In this document: positions 9,872 to 18,231 of the stretch, one piece after another
Position numbering within the stretch: position 1 is the first letter of the stretch
How the letters are laid out: each line of letters starts with the position of its first letter
Notes under the pieces: generated by a model
Seen by the model: the letters and a program-made list of their open reading frames with translations, nothing else
Database searches by the model: none
Told to the model about the DNA's origin: nothing
Translations under genes and position numbers: made by a program
From: CAWEHU01 sp963808965
Lineage (GTDB): Bacteria > Pseudomonadota > Alphaproteobacteria > Acetobacterales > Acetobacteraceae
Length of the DNA: 64,000 nt
NCBI GenBank assembly: GCA_963808965.1
Contig: CAWEHU010000017.1
Location: forward strand, 62,001-126,000
Direction: 5' to 3'

Positions 9872-10056
9872 GCAGGCAATTCCATGTTTCCCGCGAAGTT
9901 AGCCGCTGCGGAGCGTGTGTTGCAGGGGCAAAGTCTCGTCCCTAGTATGCGGCCCGGACCGCACGGACAGCAGCGGAGCCCCGCATTGCCGGGCTCTGGA
10001 ATGGCTGCGTGGCACACAGGGGAAGACGGGCCGCCCGGCCTGGGATCGAGGGGAAG

Positions 10057-10625
10057 ATGGCAGAAACGTCCGCGGCAGCAGCCGTCGCCCAGCATGGCCA
10101 ACCCGATATCGTATCCAAACGGGATTTCCTGAAGCTGGTCACGGCCGCGGGCGCCGGCATCGGCGTCTGCGCGCTCGCCTGGCCCTTTATCGACTTCATG
10201 AACCCGTCGGCGGACGTGTTGGCGCTTTCGTCGGTCGAGGTGGACCTCACGCCCATTGTCGAGGGCCAGGGCATCACCGTGGTTTGGCGCGGCAAGCCGA
10301 TCTTCGTGCGTCATTTGACGGGCAAGGAGTGGCAGGAAGCAGCGGCTACGCCCCTCAGCGACCTTACCGAACCGGTACCCGCGGCCGATCGCGTGAAGTC
10401 CGGTCACGACCAATGGATCGTCGTGATCGGGATTTGCACGCATCTCGGCTGTGTGCCGCTCGGCAACAAGCCGACGGACCCGCGTGGCGACTACGGCGGC
10501 TGGTTCTGCCCGTGCCACGGCAGCCAATACGACACGGTGGGCCGCGTTCGCCACGGTCCCGCGCCGCTGAATCTCTATTGCCGCCCTACGCCTTCACGAG
10601 CGACACGAAGATCAAGATCGGCTGA
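10057..10625 (+). CDS. petA: Ubiquinol-cytochrome c reductase Rieske iron-sulfur subunit (one frameshift near the C-terminus)
   Basis: A ~189-residue Rieske protein. It has an N-terminal S-K-R-D-F-L-K-L Tat-like segment followed by one membrane helix (about 26-46), and the two cluster-binding motifs C127-T-H129-L-G-C132 and C151-P-C153-H154-G-S. The ATG at 10057 follows GAGGGGAAG. A one-base shift near 10580 hides the last 13 residues, whose correct reading is P-P-Y-A-F-T-S-D-T-K-I-K-I-G with a stop at 10625. It carries electrons from ubiquinol to cytochrome c1 in the bc1 complex. First gene of petABC; petB starts 34 bases downstream. Promoter activity should lie in the 185 bases shared with divergent hemF, where I find no convincing -35/-10 pair. 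Confidence 0.92.
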
Positions 10626-10659
10626 CGTCCGACCCGCCCGAGACGAAAAGGTCTATCCC

Positions 10660-11926
10660 ATGGCCGGCCTGTACAAGAGCGATTTCAAGAATCCGGTGGT
10701 GAACTGGATCGACACGCGGATGCCGATCTTCACCATGATGCAGAAGGAGTACGGAGTTTCCCGACTCCCCGGAACTTCAATTATTTCTGGAATTTCGGCG
10801 CGCTGGCCATGATCAATCTCGCGATCATGATCGCGACCGGCATCTTTCTCGCGATGAACTACGCCCCGAACACCGAGCTCGCCTTCGACAGCGTGCAGCG
10901 GATCATGCGCGACGTGAACTACGGGTGGATGCTGCGCTACATCCACCAGAACGGCGCCTCGATGTTCTTCATCGTGGTCTATATCCACATCTTTCGCGGG
11001 CTCTACTACGGTCCGTACAAGTATCCGCGCGAGCTGCTGTGGATCATCGGCGTGGTTCTCCTGCTGTTGATGATGGCGACCGCTTTCATGGGCTACGTGC
11101 TGCCCTGGGGGCAGATGTCCTACTGGGGTGCGACCGTCATCACCAACCTGTTCTCCGCCATTCCGCTCGTCGGTGAATCCATCGTCACCTGGCTGTGGGG
11201 CGGATTCAGCGTCGATAACCCGACGCTCAACCGCTTCTTCAGCCTGCATTATCTGCTGCCCTTCGTGCTCTTCGGGCGTGGTGTTCCTCCACATCGTGGC
11301 GCTGCACATCACCGGGTCCGGCAATCCGCTCGGCATCGACGTGAAGAGCCCGCAGGACACGCTGCCCTTCCACCCGTACTACACGATCAAGGACAGCGTG
11401 GGCATGTGCGTCTACCTGATCGTGTTCTCGATTTGGTGTTCTTCGCGCCGAATTTCCTCGGCGATCCGAACAACTTCATACCGGCCAATCCGCTACAAAC
11501 GCCCGCAGATATCGTGCCGGAATGGTACTTCCTGCCCTTCTACGCGATCCTGCGCGGGGTGCCGAACAAGCTCGGCGGCGTCACGCTGATGTTCGGCTCG
11601 ATCATCGTCCTGTTCGTGTTGCCGTGGTTGGACACGAGCCCGGTGCGGAGCTGCCGCTTTCGGCCGCTGTATCGCCCCTTCGTGTTCCTCCTCGTGGTCG
11701 CGCTTATCGTGCTCGGCGTCGTCGGGGCGCACCGGCCGGAGGGGATTTGGGTGGTGCTGGGCCGGGTCGCGACGACGTATACTTCTTCCACTTCCTCGTG
11801 CTGTTGCCGGTATTGGGAAAGCTCGAGCGGCCCTTGCCGCTGCCCGAAAGCATCAGCCGGCCGGTACTCGGCGGCGGGGGGCCGTTGCCGTCCGGTGCGG
11901 CGGCCAAGCCGATGGAGAAGGCGTGA
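10660..11926 (+). CDS. petB: Cytochrome b subunit of the bc1 complex (about four frameshifts)
   Basis: Cytochrome b of about 420 residues, read across frames. N-terminal D-T-R-M-P-I, the first helix region F-N-Y-F-W-N-F-G, helix B with H-Q-N-G-A-S, the Qo motif G-Q-M-S-Y-W-G-A-T-V-I-T, helix D with H-I-V-A-L-H and the P-E-W-Y-F-L-P-F-Y-A-I-L-R sequence are all present, so both heme-ligand histidine pairs and the PEWY motif are retained. Breaks fall near 10757, 11275, 11437 and 11765. The C-terminus Y-F-F-H-F-L-V-L-L-P ends at 11926 where the stop TGA overlaps the petC ATG. The integral membrane quinol-oxidising subunit; so many breaks in an essential respiratory gene point to sequence errors. 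Confidence 0.9.
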
Positions 11927-12705
11927 TGCGCGCGCTCCGTTCCAGGCTGGCACGTTCGCTTCTGCCCGGCGCCATCGTCGCGGGCTTCGCTCTGGCCGGC
12001 GCCGCGCGTGCGCAGGAGGCGCCCGAGCCACCGTCGGAGAACTGGAGCTTCAGCGGCCCGTTCGGCGCCTACGATCTTGCCGCGGCGCAGCGGGGCTTCC
12101 AGATCTATTCGGAGGTCTGCTCGAATTGCCACTCGATGCGGCTGATGTTCTACCGCAACCTGACCGGGATCGGCCTCAATCTCGACCAGATCAGGGCGAT
12201 CGCCTCGAACGTGCAGGTGCCGGCGGGACTGAACGACCAGGGCGAGCCCGTGACGGGGCCAGGCTTGCCGTCGAGCCACTTCCGCTCGCCTTTCGCCAAC
12301 GAGCAGGCGGCGCGTGCCGCGAACAACGGCGCATTGCCGCCGGATCTGTCGCTCATCGTCAACGCGCGCGAGGGCGGCGCGAACTACGTTTACGGCATTC
12401 TCACCGGCTATGAGGATGCGCCCGAAGGCTTCAACCTGATGGAAGGGATGAACTACAACAAATACTTTCCGGGCCATCAGATCGCCATGCCGAAGCCGCT
12501 GAGCGAGGGCCAGGTGACCTATACCGATGGAACACCGAACACGCTCGAGCAGGAAGCGCACGACGTGGTCACCTTCCTGGCGTGGGCCGCAAACCCCGAA
12601 ATGGTGCAAAGAAAGCAGATCGGTGTCCGTGCGGTGCTGTTCTTGGTGCTGATGACTGGCCTGACTTACGCCGTGAAGCGGAAGGTCTGGGCGGAGGCGC
12701 ATTGA
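11926..12705 (+). CDS. petC: Cytochrome c1
   Basis: An intact 259-residue cytochrome c1. Signal peptide of about 29 residues ending A-R-A-Q, heme-binding C65-S-N-C68-H69, the axial methionine in P-G-H-Q-I-A-M-P-K-P-L, and a C-terminal membrane anchor (about 234-252) followed by K-R-K-V-W. The ATG at 11926 overlaps the petB stop as TGATG. It is the periplasmic, membrane-anchored heme c subunit that takes electrons from the Rieske protein and hands them to cytochrome c. Seventeen bases separate it from the MTA phosphorylase gene, which may be co-transcribed. Confidence 0.95.
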   Translation: MRALRSRLARSLLPGAIVAGFALAGAARAQEAPEPPSENWSFSGPFGAYDLAAAQRGFQIYSEVCSNCHSMRLMFYRNLTGIGLNLDQIRAIASNVQVPAGLNDQGEPVTGPGLPSSHFRSPFANEQAARAANNGALPPDLSLIVNAREGGANYVYGILTGYEDAPEGFNLMEGMNYNKYFPGHQIAMPKPLSEGQVTYTDGTPNTLEQEAHDVVTFLAWAANPEMVQRKQIGVRAVLFLVLMTGLTYAVKRKVWAEAH

Positions 12706-12721
12706 ACGCGGCGGTCGCCCT

Positions 12722-13600
12722 GTGATCGAGCCCGTCATCGGCATTGTGGGCGGTTCCGGCCTCTACGACATCGAGGGGCTGGACGAGAAATTCTGGCGAC
12801 AGGTCGATACGCCCTGGGGACCGCCTTCCGACGCGCTATTGTTCGGGCGGCTGGACGGCGTGCGTTGCGTGTTTCTTCCCCGGCACGGGCGCGGGCATGC
12901 CCTGTCGCCCACGCATCTGAATTATCGCGCCAATATCCACGCGCTGAAGTCTTCGGGCGTCACCGACGTGCTCTCGTTATCGGCTGTCGGAAGCCTGAAA
13001 GCGGAACTGCCGCCGGGTCATTTCGTCATCGTCGACCAATTCATCGACCGCAGCTTCGCGCGGGAAAAGAGCTTCTTCGGCGAAGGGATAGTCGCGCATG
13101 TCTCGATGGCGCACCCGGTCTGCTCACGGCTCGGCGACGTCCTGGAAGCAGGCGCGCGCGACCTCGGGCTGCCCGTGACTCGCGGCGGCGCGTATCTCGT
13201 GATGGAGGGCCCGCAATTCTCCACCAAGGCGGAGAGTGAGCTGTACCGCTCATGGGGGTGCAGCGTCATCGGCATGACGAACATGCCGGAGGCCAAGCTC
13301 GCCCGCGAGGCGGAGCTTTGCTACGCGACGGTCGCGATGGTGACGGATTACGATTGCTGGCATCCGGACCACGACCACGTCACCGTGGATGCCGTGGTGA
13401 GGGTTTTGCTCGAGAATGCCGACAAGGCGCGCGCCCTGGTCCGCGCCGTCGTTCCGCCGCTTGGGGCGTCACGCGGATCGTGCCAAGCGGGCTGCGACCA
13501 CGCGCTCGATCACGCGATCATCACCGCCGCTCAGCTGCGCGATCCGGCGCTGATGGAAAAACTCGACGTCGTGGCGGGGCGGGTGCTGCGGCCCGCCTGA
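12722..13600 (+). CDS. mtnP: S-methyl-5'-thioadenosine phosphorylase
   Basis: A 292-residue purine-nucleoside phosphorylase family enzyme. Motifs seen: G-I-V-G-G-S-G-L-Y at the N-terminus (phosphate loop), R-H-G-R-G-H, N-Y-R-A-N-I-H-A-L, S-A-V-G-S-L-K, M-E-G-P-Q-F-S-T-K-A-E-S and G-M-T-N-M-P-E-A-K-L-A-R-E-A-E, all typical of MTAP. It splits methylthioadenosine with phosphate to adenine and 5-methylthioribose-1-phosphate, recycling the by-product of polyamine or homoserine-lactone synthesis. Starts with GTG at 12722, right behind petC. Adenine phosphoribosyltransferase, its frequent partner, is not seen here. Confidence 0.93.
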   Translation: MIEPVIGIVGGSGLYDIEGLDEKFWRQVDTPWGPPSDALLFGRLDGVRCVFLPRHGRGHALSPTHLNYRANIHALKSSGVTDVLSLSAVGSLKAELPPGHFVIVDQFIDRSFAREKSFFGEGIVAHVSMAHPVCSRLGDVLEAGARDLGLPVTRGGAYLVMEGPQFSTKAESELYRSWGCSVIGMTNMPEAKLAREAELCYATVAMVTDYDCWHPDHDHVTVDAVVRVLLENADKARALVRAVVPPLGASRGSCQAGCDHALDHAIITAAQLRDPALMEKLDVVAGRVLRPA

Positions 13601-13622
13601 CGGGGCTGGCCGCAGCGGAGGA

Positions 13623-13775
13623 TCATATCCGCCCGAGAACGAGCAGAATGATCACGATCAGCAGCAGCAGTCCCAACCCGCCGGACGGGTAGTAGCCCCA
13701 GCCGGAGCTGTAGGGCCACGACGGCAACGCGCCGAGCAGCAGGATGATGAGGATGATCAGGAGGATGATACCCAT
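13623..13775 (-). CDS. DUF3309 small hydrophobic protein
   Basis: A 50-residue protein: a hydrophobic segment M-G-I-I-L-L-I-I-L, then L-G-A-L-P-S-W-P-Y-S-S-G-W-G-Y-Y-P-S-G-G, and a second hydrophobic segment ending L-V-L-G-R-I. This is the complete DUF3309 pattern, a family of tiny membrane proteins common in alphaproteobacteria and often linked to general stress regulons (family knowledge). Start is the ATG at 13775 with GGAAAGGG about 12 bases upstream. It converges with mtnP and lies next to the 13858-14028 repeat element. A weak EcfG-like promoter match lies at 13816-13840. Confidence 0.85.
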   Translation of the reverse strand: MGIILLIILIILLLGALPSWPYSSGWGYYPSGGLGLLLLIVIILLVLGRI

Positions 13776-13815
13776 CGTGGGGCAACCCTTTCCGGTCTGG
13801 GAACGACGAGCCCAG

Positions 13816-13840
13816 AACGCACAAAGCCGCGGCTAGTTCA
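13816..13840 (-). promoter_or_regulatory. Possible EcfG-type promoter of the DUF3309 gene (weak)
   Basis: Read leftward the sequence is TGAAC, 17 bases, GTT: one mismatch from the alphaproteobacterial general-stress sigma factor consensus GGAAC-N16/17-GTT. It ends about 40 bases before the DUF3309 start, a sensible distance. With one mismatch and only eight defined positions, chance matches are common, so this counts only together with the better matches before egtB and the DUF1328 gene. Confidence 0.3.
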
Positions 13841-13857
13841 CGCGCCTGCGATTTAGC

Positions 13858-14028
13858 CTCGTTTTGGGCTGACTGTGAGCGGCTACCCAACCCCCGTTCG
13901 TTCCCGCGAAAGCGGGAACCCAGTCCCGCGAAACAATGCCACCATTCATAATGCGAGAGACCTGGCTCCCCGCCTGCGCGGGGATGAACGGAATTTTTGC
14001 GTTATCGCGTTCCAGTCAGCATAAGGAG
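13858..14028. repeat. MITE-like repeat element, copy 1
   Basis: A 171-bp non-coding sequence that recurs in inverted orientation at 29667-29838 with only scattered differences. It starts CTCGTTTTGGGCTGACTGTG and ends CAGTCAGCATAAGGAGT, so GCTGACTG and CAGTCAGC form short terminal inverted repeats. Inside are two hairpins: TTCCCGCGAAAGCGGGAA and CTCCCCGCCTGCGCGGGGA-like arms, the second part of the GC-rich extragenic palindrome type often seen in Rhodospirillales. No open reading frame is apparent. It lies between the DUF3309 and AI-2E family genes, both leftward. Confidence 0.85.
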
Positions 14029-14029
14029 T

Positions 14030-15157
14030 TTAGCCTGGCAGGCGCTCGGCTCCCGCGCTTTCGGTCGCCGGTCCGCTGACCCACTCCCGCCAAAGCAGCA
14101 TCAGCGCCGCCATGATGGCTGGGCCAAGAAACAGGCCGAGCAGGCCCCAGGTCTCCACGCCGCCAAGGATACCGAACAGGACCCAGAGGAAGGGCAGACG
14201 GGTCGATCCGCCGATCAGCACCGGCCGGATGAAATGGTCGGCGATGAACACGACAGCCAGGCCGAAGGCGAAGACGATGGCTGCCGCCAGCGCCGCGCCC
14301 TTTGCGAGCAGCAGCAGGGAGGCAGCGCCAAACACCAACGGCGCCCCGAACGGGATCATGGCGGCCACGGCCGTCATGGCCCCGAGCAGCGTCGGATGAC
14401 TCACCCCCGCGATCGCGTAGGCGATGCCGAGCAGGAGCCCTTCGCCGAGGCCCACCAGCACGAGCCCGTCCACCGTGCCATGCACGGAGGCGATAACCTG
14501 GCGGGCGAGCCGCTCGCCCCGAGAGCCGAACGCTCGGTGGCTGGCCCGGAGCATCTGCTCCGTCAGCCGCGGTCCATCGCGGAAAAGGAAGAACAAGGTC
14601 AGCAAGGTGAAGCCGAACAGCACGATGCGATGGACGAGCTGCGAGCCGATATGCCGGCTGAAGGCGACGACCTCGCCGCGGCTCATCCGTTTCAGGAGAT
14701 CTTGCGCGCTATCCGGGTCGCTCAGATTGTCCTGCCACCAGCCGGCGGCCTGCGGTCCGGCATAGGGGAGGTGCGACACCCAATCCGGTACCGGCACGCC
14801 ATTGTTCTGGGCGTTGTCCACCCAATCGAAGAGGCTATGAGCCTCGCGGGCGAGCTGCACGGCCAGGATCGCGAGCGGGATGATGAAGACGAGCGCCACG
14901 GCGGCCGTGAAGCAGGCCGGCAAAAGGATGTTGTGCTTGCCCGGCGGCCAACGCCGTTGCGCGCGTTCATAGGACGGCCAGATCGCGATGGCGAAGATCG
15001 CGGCCCAGACCAGAGCCGGAAGGAAGCTCTGGAGTGTCCAGAGTCCGAGGCCCGCGAGCCCGATGGCGAGCGCCGCCCTGGCGATTCGCTGCGAGCGAGT
15101 CGTCTCGGTCAGTGAACCCGGCGGGTGGGGGCGAATGGCGGTAATGGCTGTATCCAT
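14030..15157 (-). CDS. AI-2E family transporter (PerM/YdiK type)
   Basis: A ~375-residue integral membrane protein with about eight hydrophobic segments, the family's typical paired helices at the N-terminus (about 25-65), a central soluble loop (about 85-160 including W-W-Q-D-N-L), and the C-terminal signature region G-L-V-L-V-G-L-G-E-G, P-F-G-A-P-L-V-F, D-H-F-I-R-P-V-L-I-G and F-G-I-L-G-G-V-E-T-W-G-L-L-G-L-F-L-G-P. Family members are proposed exporters of autoinducer-2 or act as Na+/H+ antiporters; substrate here is unknown. I take the ATG at 15157; a TTG at 15166 would overlap the dienelactone hydrolase stop (TTGA). Its 3' end abuts the repeat element at 14028. Confidence 0.9.
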   Translation of the reverse strand: MDTAITAIRPHPPGSLTETTRSQRIARAALAIGLAGLGLWTLQSFLPALVWAAIFAIAIWPSYERAQRRWPPGKHNILLPACFTAAVALVFIIPLAILAVQLAREAHSLFDWVDNAQNNGVPVPDWVSHLPYAGPQAAGWWQDNLSDPDSAQDLLKRMSRGEVVAFSRHIGSQLVHRIVLFGFTLLTLFFLFRDGPRLTEQMLRASHRAFGSRGERLARQVIASVHGTVDGLVLVGLGEGLLLGIAYAIAGVSHPTLLGAMTAVAAMIPFGAPLVFGAASLLLLAKGAALAAAIVFAFGLAVVFIADHFIRPVLIGGSTRLPFLWVLFGILGGVETWGLLGLFLGPAIMAALMLLWREWVSGPATESAGAERLPG

Positions 15158-15162
15158 CCTGT

Positions 15163-15828
15163 TCAAACGAGGTGCTTGGCGAAGAACGCCAGCGTCCGTT
15201 CCTGAGCGACGGCGTAATCGGGCGGGCTGAAGCTCTCCCGCTCATCGCACCCGAAGCCGTGCCTCGCGCCCGGATAGACGTGGATCTCGGCCCCTGGCTG
15301 CGCCGCGCGGATGGCCTCCACGTCGCTCATCGGTATCGAGGCGTCCTGATCCCCGAAATGCATCTGCACCGGGCAGTTCGGTTTTTCCGTGCGGGTCCCG
15401 GCGATGCCGCCGCCGTACCAGCAGGAGGCGGCGGCGAAAAGGCGGGTACGGGTCGCGCCCCACCAGGCAACGGTGCCGCCGTAACAGTAGCCGACGATGC
15501 CGATCTTCTTGCCCGCGAGCCCGTCCGCCGCCGCCTCGATGTCGGCCATCACCCCGCTCTCTTGCAGTTTCATGCGAAGTTCGCGGCCGCGCACGATATC
15601 CCCTTGACCGTAGCCGAGCTCGGCTCCCGGCTCGACCCGATCGAACAGGGCAGGGGCGAGCACCGCGTATCCGGCGGCGGCGAACCGATCGCATACGCCG
15701 CGCATGTGGCGGTTCACGCCGAAAATCTCCTGCACGACAACGAGGCCGCGGCCCCCGTCCGCCGGGCCGGCGCTGTAGGCGGAGAGCGTATGACGGTCGG
15801 CCGCCATCAGCTTGACGGTCTGGCCCAT
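15163..15828 (-). CDS. Dienelactone hydrolase family protein
   Basis: A 221-residue alpha/beta hydrolase. The catalytic triad of dienelactone hydrolases is visible: nucleophile C115 in G-Y-C-Y-G-G, D162 in F-G-D-Q-D-A-S-I-P, and H190 in A-R-H-G-F. E-I-F-G-V-N near residue 35 carries the glutamate typical of the family. Start ATG 15828 follows GGGAGGAAAC at ideal distance. These cytoplasmic enzymes open dienelactones in chlorocatechol breakdown, though most genomic copies have unknown ester substrates; no other catechol-pathway gene is nearby. The AI-2E family gene follows by five bases, so the two are probably co-transcribed. Confidence 0.92.
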   Translation of the reverse strand: MGQTVKLMAADRHTLSAYSAGPADGGRGLVVVQEIFGVNRHMRGVCDRFAAAGYAVLAPALFDRVEPGAELGYGQGDIVRGRELRMKLQESGVMADIEAAADGLAGKKIGIVGYCYGGTVAWWGATRTRLFAAASCWYGGGIAGTRTEKPNCPVQMHFGDQDASIPMSDVEAIRAAQPGAEIHVYPGARHGFGCDERESFSPPDYAVAQERTLAFFAKHLV

Positions 15829-15895
15829 GATGTTTCCTCCCGGTCTCGCCTCCGTCCGACACTTACAGCATGGCGTGCGCCCGTGCAGCGTCAAC

Positions 15896-17253
15896 TTATC
15901 GACGCGGGAAGCGGCACCCCGGGGCCGGGCCGGTCGCAGGATCGGCAAATCGCCCGCTCTCCGCCGATGCCGGTAGGCGGTCGACCTCCACGCCGGCCAA
16001 GATGAACGGGCCGAGACCGTGGAGGTTATCGGTCGTGATCGGCTGCTCAACATAGTATTCGAACGATCCGTCGCGTCCGCCGGGGATCGAGTTCCCGGCG
16101 GCTCGGCGGCGGCGCTCCCGGCGGCCACTCGGTGGGCGGCGGTCCCAGCCCGGCGCTCCGCACGATGCTGGTCAGGCTCCAGCGTCCCTGCGCATCCCGG
16201 ACGATCTTGTCGCGGACCAGCCCGGCGAACCCGCGAACAGAAGGTGCCGCGAAGTCCGTACCCAGGTAGCCCTTATTCACGCCTTTCGCGAGGGTATAGG
16301 TGTAGATGGCCGACGCGGATGCCTCGGTGTAGTTGCCGGCCCGCTCGCCTTGATCGACCACCTCCCACCACAGGCCGGATTTCGGGTCCTGGAAGCGGAC
16401 GAGGGCGGGGGCGAGATCGCGTAGTACCTGGACCAGATAGGCGTGCAGCGGATGCTCGGGCGGCACTGAAATTGAGCGTATCGACCAGCGACATCGCGAA
16501 CCAGCCCATCGCGCGGCCCCAGACGGAGGACGACGTGCCCGTCTCGCGATTGGCCCAGAACAGCTCGTGACGCTCGTCCCAACCGTGGTAGTAGAGGCCC
16601 GTCCGCGGATCGCGATTATGCGCGACCGTCGCGCGATACTGCTTCAGGATGTCGTCGAAGTCGCCCGGCTGGTCGAACATCTTGGCATACCGGGCGTAGA
16701 ACGGCTCCGTCATCCACAGCCCGTCGAGCCAGATCTGGTTGGGTGCCCAGGCGAAGGTGCCCTCGCTGGTCCGCGGCAGGGCGGCCAGCCGCCGGCGCAT
16801 GGCGTCGGCCGCCTTCCGGTATTTCTCGTCATGCGTCCGCTGATAGATATCGAGGAGGACCAGGCCGGCCGGCATGGCGTCGAGGCGGAAGCCGCGCTCG
16901 GGAACCCGCTTGATGCTGCCGTCGTCGGCCACGAACGATCCCACGATGTCCTCGCCGTAGTCCCGCAGCGCGGTGTCGCCCGTCCGGTCCGACAGGCGGA
17001 GCAGGGAGATCGCGAACAAATCGTTCGAGTAGTCGAGGGTGGCGTTTGGCTGGCCGAACGTCAGGACGTGACCCAGACGATCGATCGCCGATCGCGCCAC
17101 GTCGGTCGCCCACTCAATCGCGCTCCCGCCACAAAACGTCGGCTTGGCGGGCTGGGCGAGGCCCGGTGCGCGGGCACTTAGCGAGATTGCGGCGAGAGCG
17201 ACGAGCCCGCGGCAGGCTTGCCGCCGCGAGGTCAAAAGCATCCGCTTCTCCAT
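15896..17253 (-). CDS. GH105/GH88-type unsaturated glucuronyl (rhamnogalacturonyl) hydrolase, exported; two frameshifts
   Basis: A ~450-residue alpha/alpha-barrel hydrolase. N-terminal signal M-L-L-T-S-R-R-Q-A-C-R-G-L with hydrophobic stretch to about residue 34 (Tat-like double Arg). The family's key sequence N-Q-I-W-L-D-G-L-W-M carries the catalytic aspartate (about D177), and Y-Y-H-G-W-D-E ... S-S-V-W-G-R-A-M-G-W-F matches GH105. The frame changes near 16465 and again near 16085; the true C-terminus includes Y-Y-V-E-Q-P-I-T-T-D-N-L-H-G-L-G-P-F-I and stops at 15896. It would remove the unsaturated uronic acid left by polysaccharide lyases from plant pectin or similar glycans, in the periplasm. 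No lyase or transporter for these sugars is adjacent. Confidence 0.85.
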
Positions 17254-17319
17254 GTTTTCTTGTCCGCGTCCCGACTTGAAGGCGGGACGGACGCTTAGTG
17301 TAGCAGGACGCGGCCTACC

Positions 17320-18123
17320 TCACATCGGCGGCGTGGTGATCGTGAACACCTCGCCCCCGTAGCCGGCCTCCGCTGGAATGCGGAGGGTTCGCCGGCCGTT
17401 CTCCGTCGCCACCAGCTCCGGGAGCACGGTCACGATCGATCGTGTTCGCGCGTCCTCCATCGCAGCCTCGGCTGTGCGGTGCGCGCCGAGCTTCGTCAGG
17501 TTCAGTCGAGTGGGGAACATCAGCTTGCGGTTCCCTGCATCCGCCTCCGCCACGGCGCGGCTCGGGGAGAGCCAGGCGGAATCGACGGATTCGCCCCCGT
17601 CATGCACGCCCACCTGCTCTTCGGGGGCCGAGGCGAGGAAAAACAGCGTGTCGAACCGCTTGGGAACCGGGGCCGGGGTGATCCAACGCGCGAAGGGTAC
17701 CAGGAGGTCGGTCGCCAGCACCAACTCCTCGACCATCAGGACATCGGCGAAGGTGATCTCGCCTTGGCAGAGCGGGGCGCGCTGGGACGCCTCGATCGCC
17801 TGGAGCCGGTCGGCGGCGACCAGGGCCTGCGAGCCGCGCGGTCGCGCGAGCAGGATCCCGCATTCCTCGAACGTCTCGCGAATCGCGGCGACCCGGAAGC
17901 TCATCGCGGCGGCATCCAGGCCCGAGGTGTCGGGGCAGAGATCGGGCTGCTCGGCGATGAGATGATCGCCGGAATCCACCCGGCCGCCGGGGAACACCAG
18001 CGCGCCTGAGCCGAACACGATGTCCTGGTGACGTTCCACCATGAACACCTCCAACCCGTCCGCTCCATTCCGCAGGAGCAAGACCGTCGCGGCCGGGCGC
18101 GGTGCGTCGTGATCAAGGGCCAT
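17320..18123 (-). CDS. Nudix hydrolase, NUDT19-like
   Basis: A 267-residue Nudix protein. It has F-P-G-G-R-V-D at about residues 44-50, then a ~30-residue insertion before A-A-I-R-E-T-F-E-E-C-G-I at about 79-90, the split Nudix box that characterises the NUDT19/NUDT7-related group of acyl-CoA or CoA diphosphatases. A later W-I-T-P sequence with P-K-R-F-D-T-L-F-F also matches that group. The ATG at 18123 was chosen (M-A-L-D-H-D-A-P); no strong ribosome site is seen. Upstream and divergent is the molybdopterin oxidoreductase gene. Substrate is inferred from family only. Confidence 0.85.
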   Translation of the reverse strand: MALDHDAPRPAATVLLLRNGADGLEVFMVERHQDIVFGSGALVFPGGRVDSGDHLIAEQPDLCPDTSGLDAAAMSFRVAAIRETFEECGILLARPRGSQALVAADRLQAIEASQRAPLCQGEITFADVLMVEELVLATDLLVPFARWITPAPVPKRFDTLFFLASAPEEQVGVHDGGESVDSAWLSPSRAVAEADAGNRKLMFPTRLNLTKLGAHRTAEAAMEDARTRSIVTVLPELVATENGRRTLRIPAEAGYGGEVFTITTPPM

Positions 18124-18231
18124 GACTTGAACACAGCACTGCCCCCCTGGCCGGAGCAAGCACGCGAAGGGCTTAAGAGGTGGCTTTGCGCAGATGTGAT
18201 GCTAGAATCGCCGTGACGCGAAGGACTTTCG

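Noticed and set aside
13858..14028. The hairpin repeat as part of a CRISPR array.
   Set aside because: There are just two distant copies, no regular spacer-repeat series and no cas genes.
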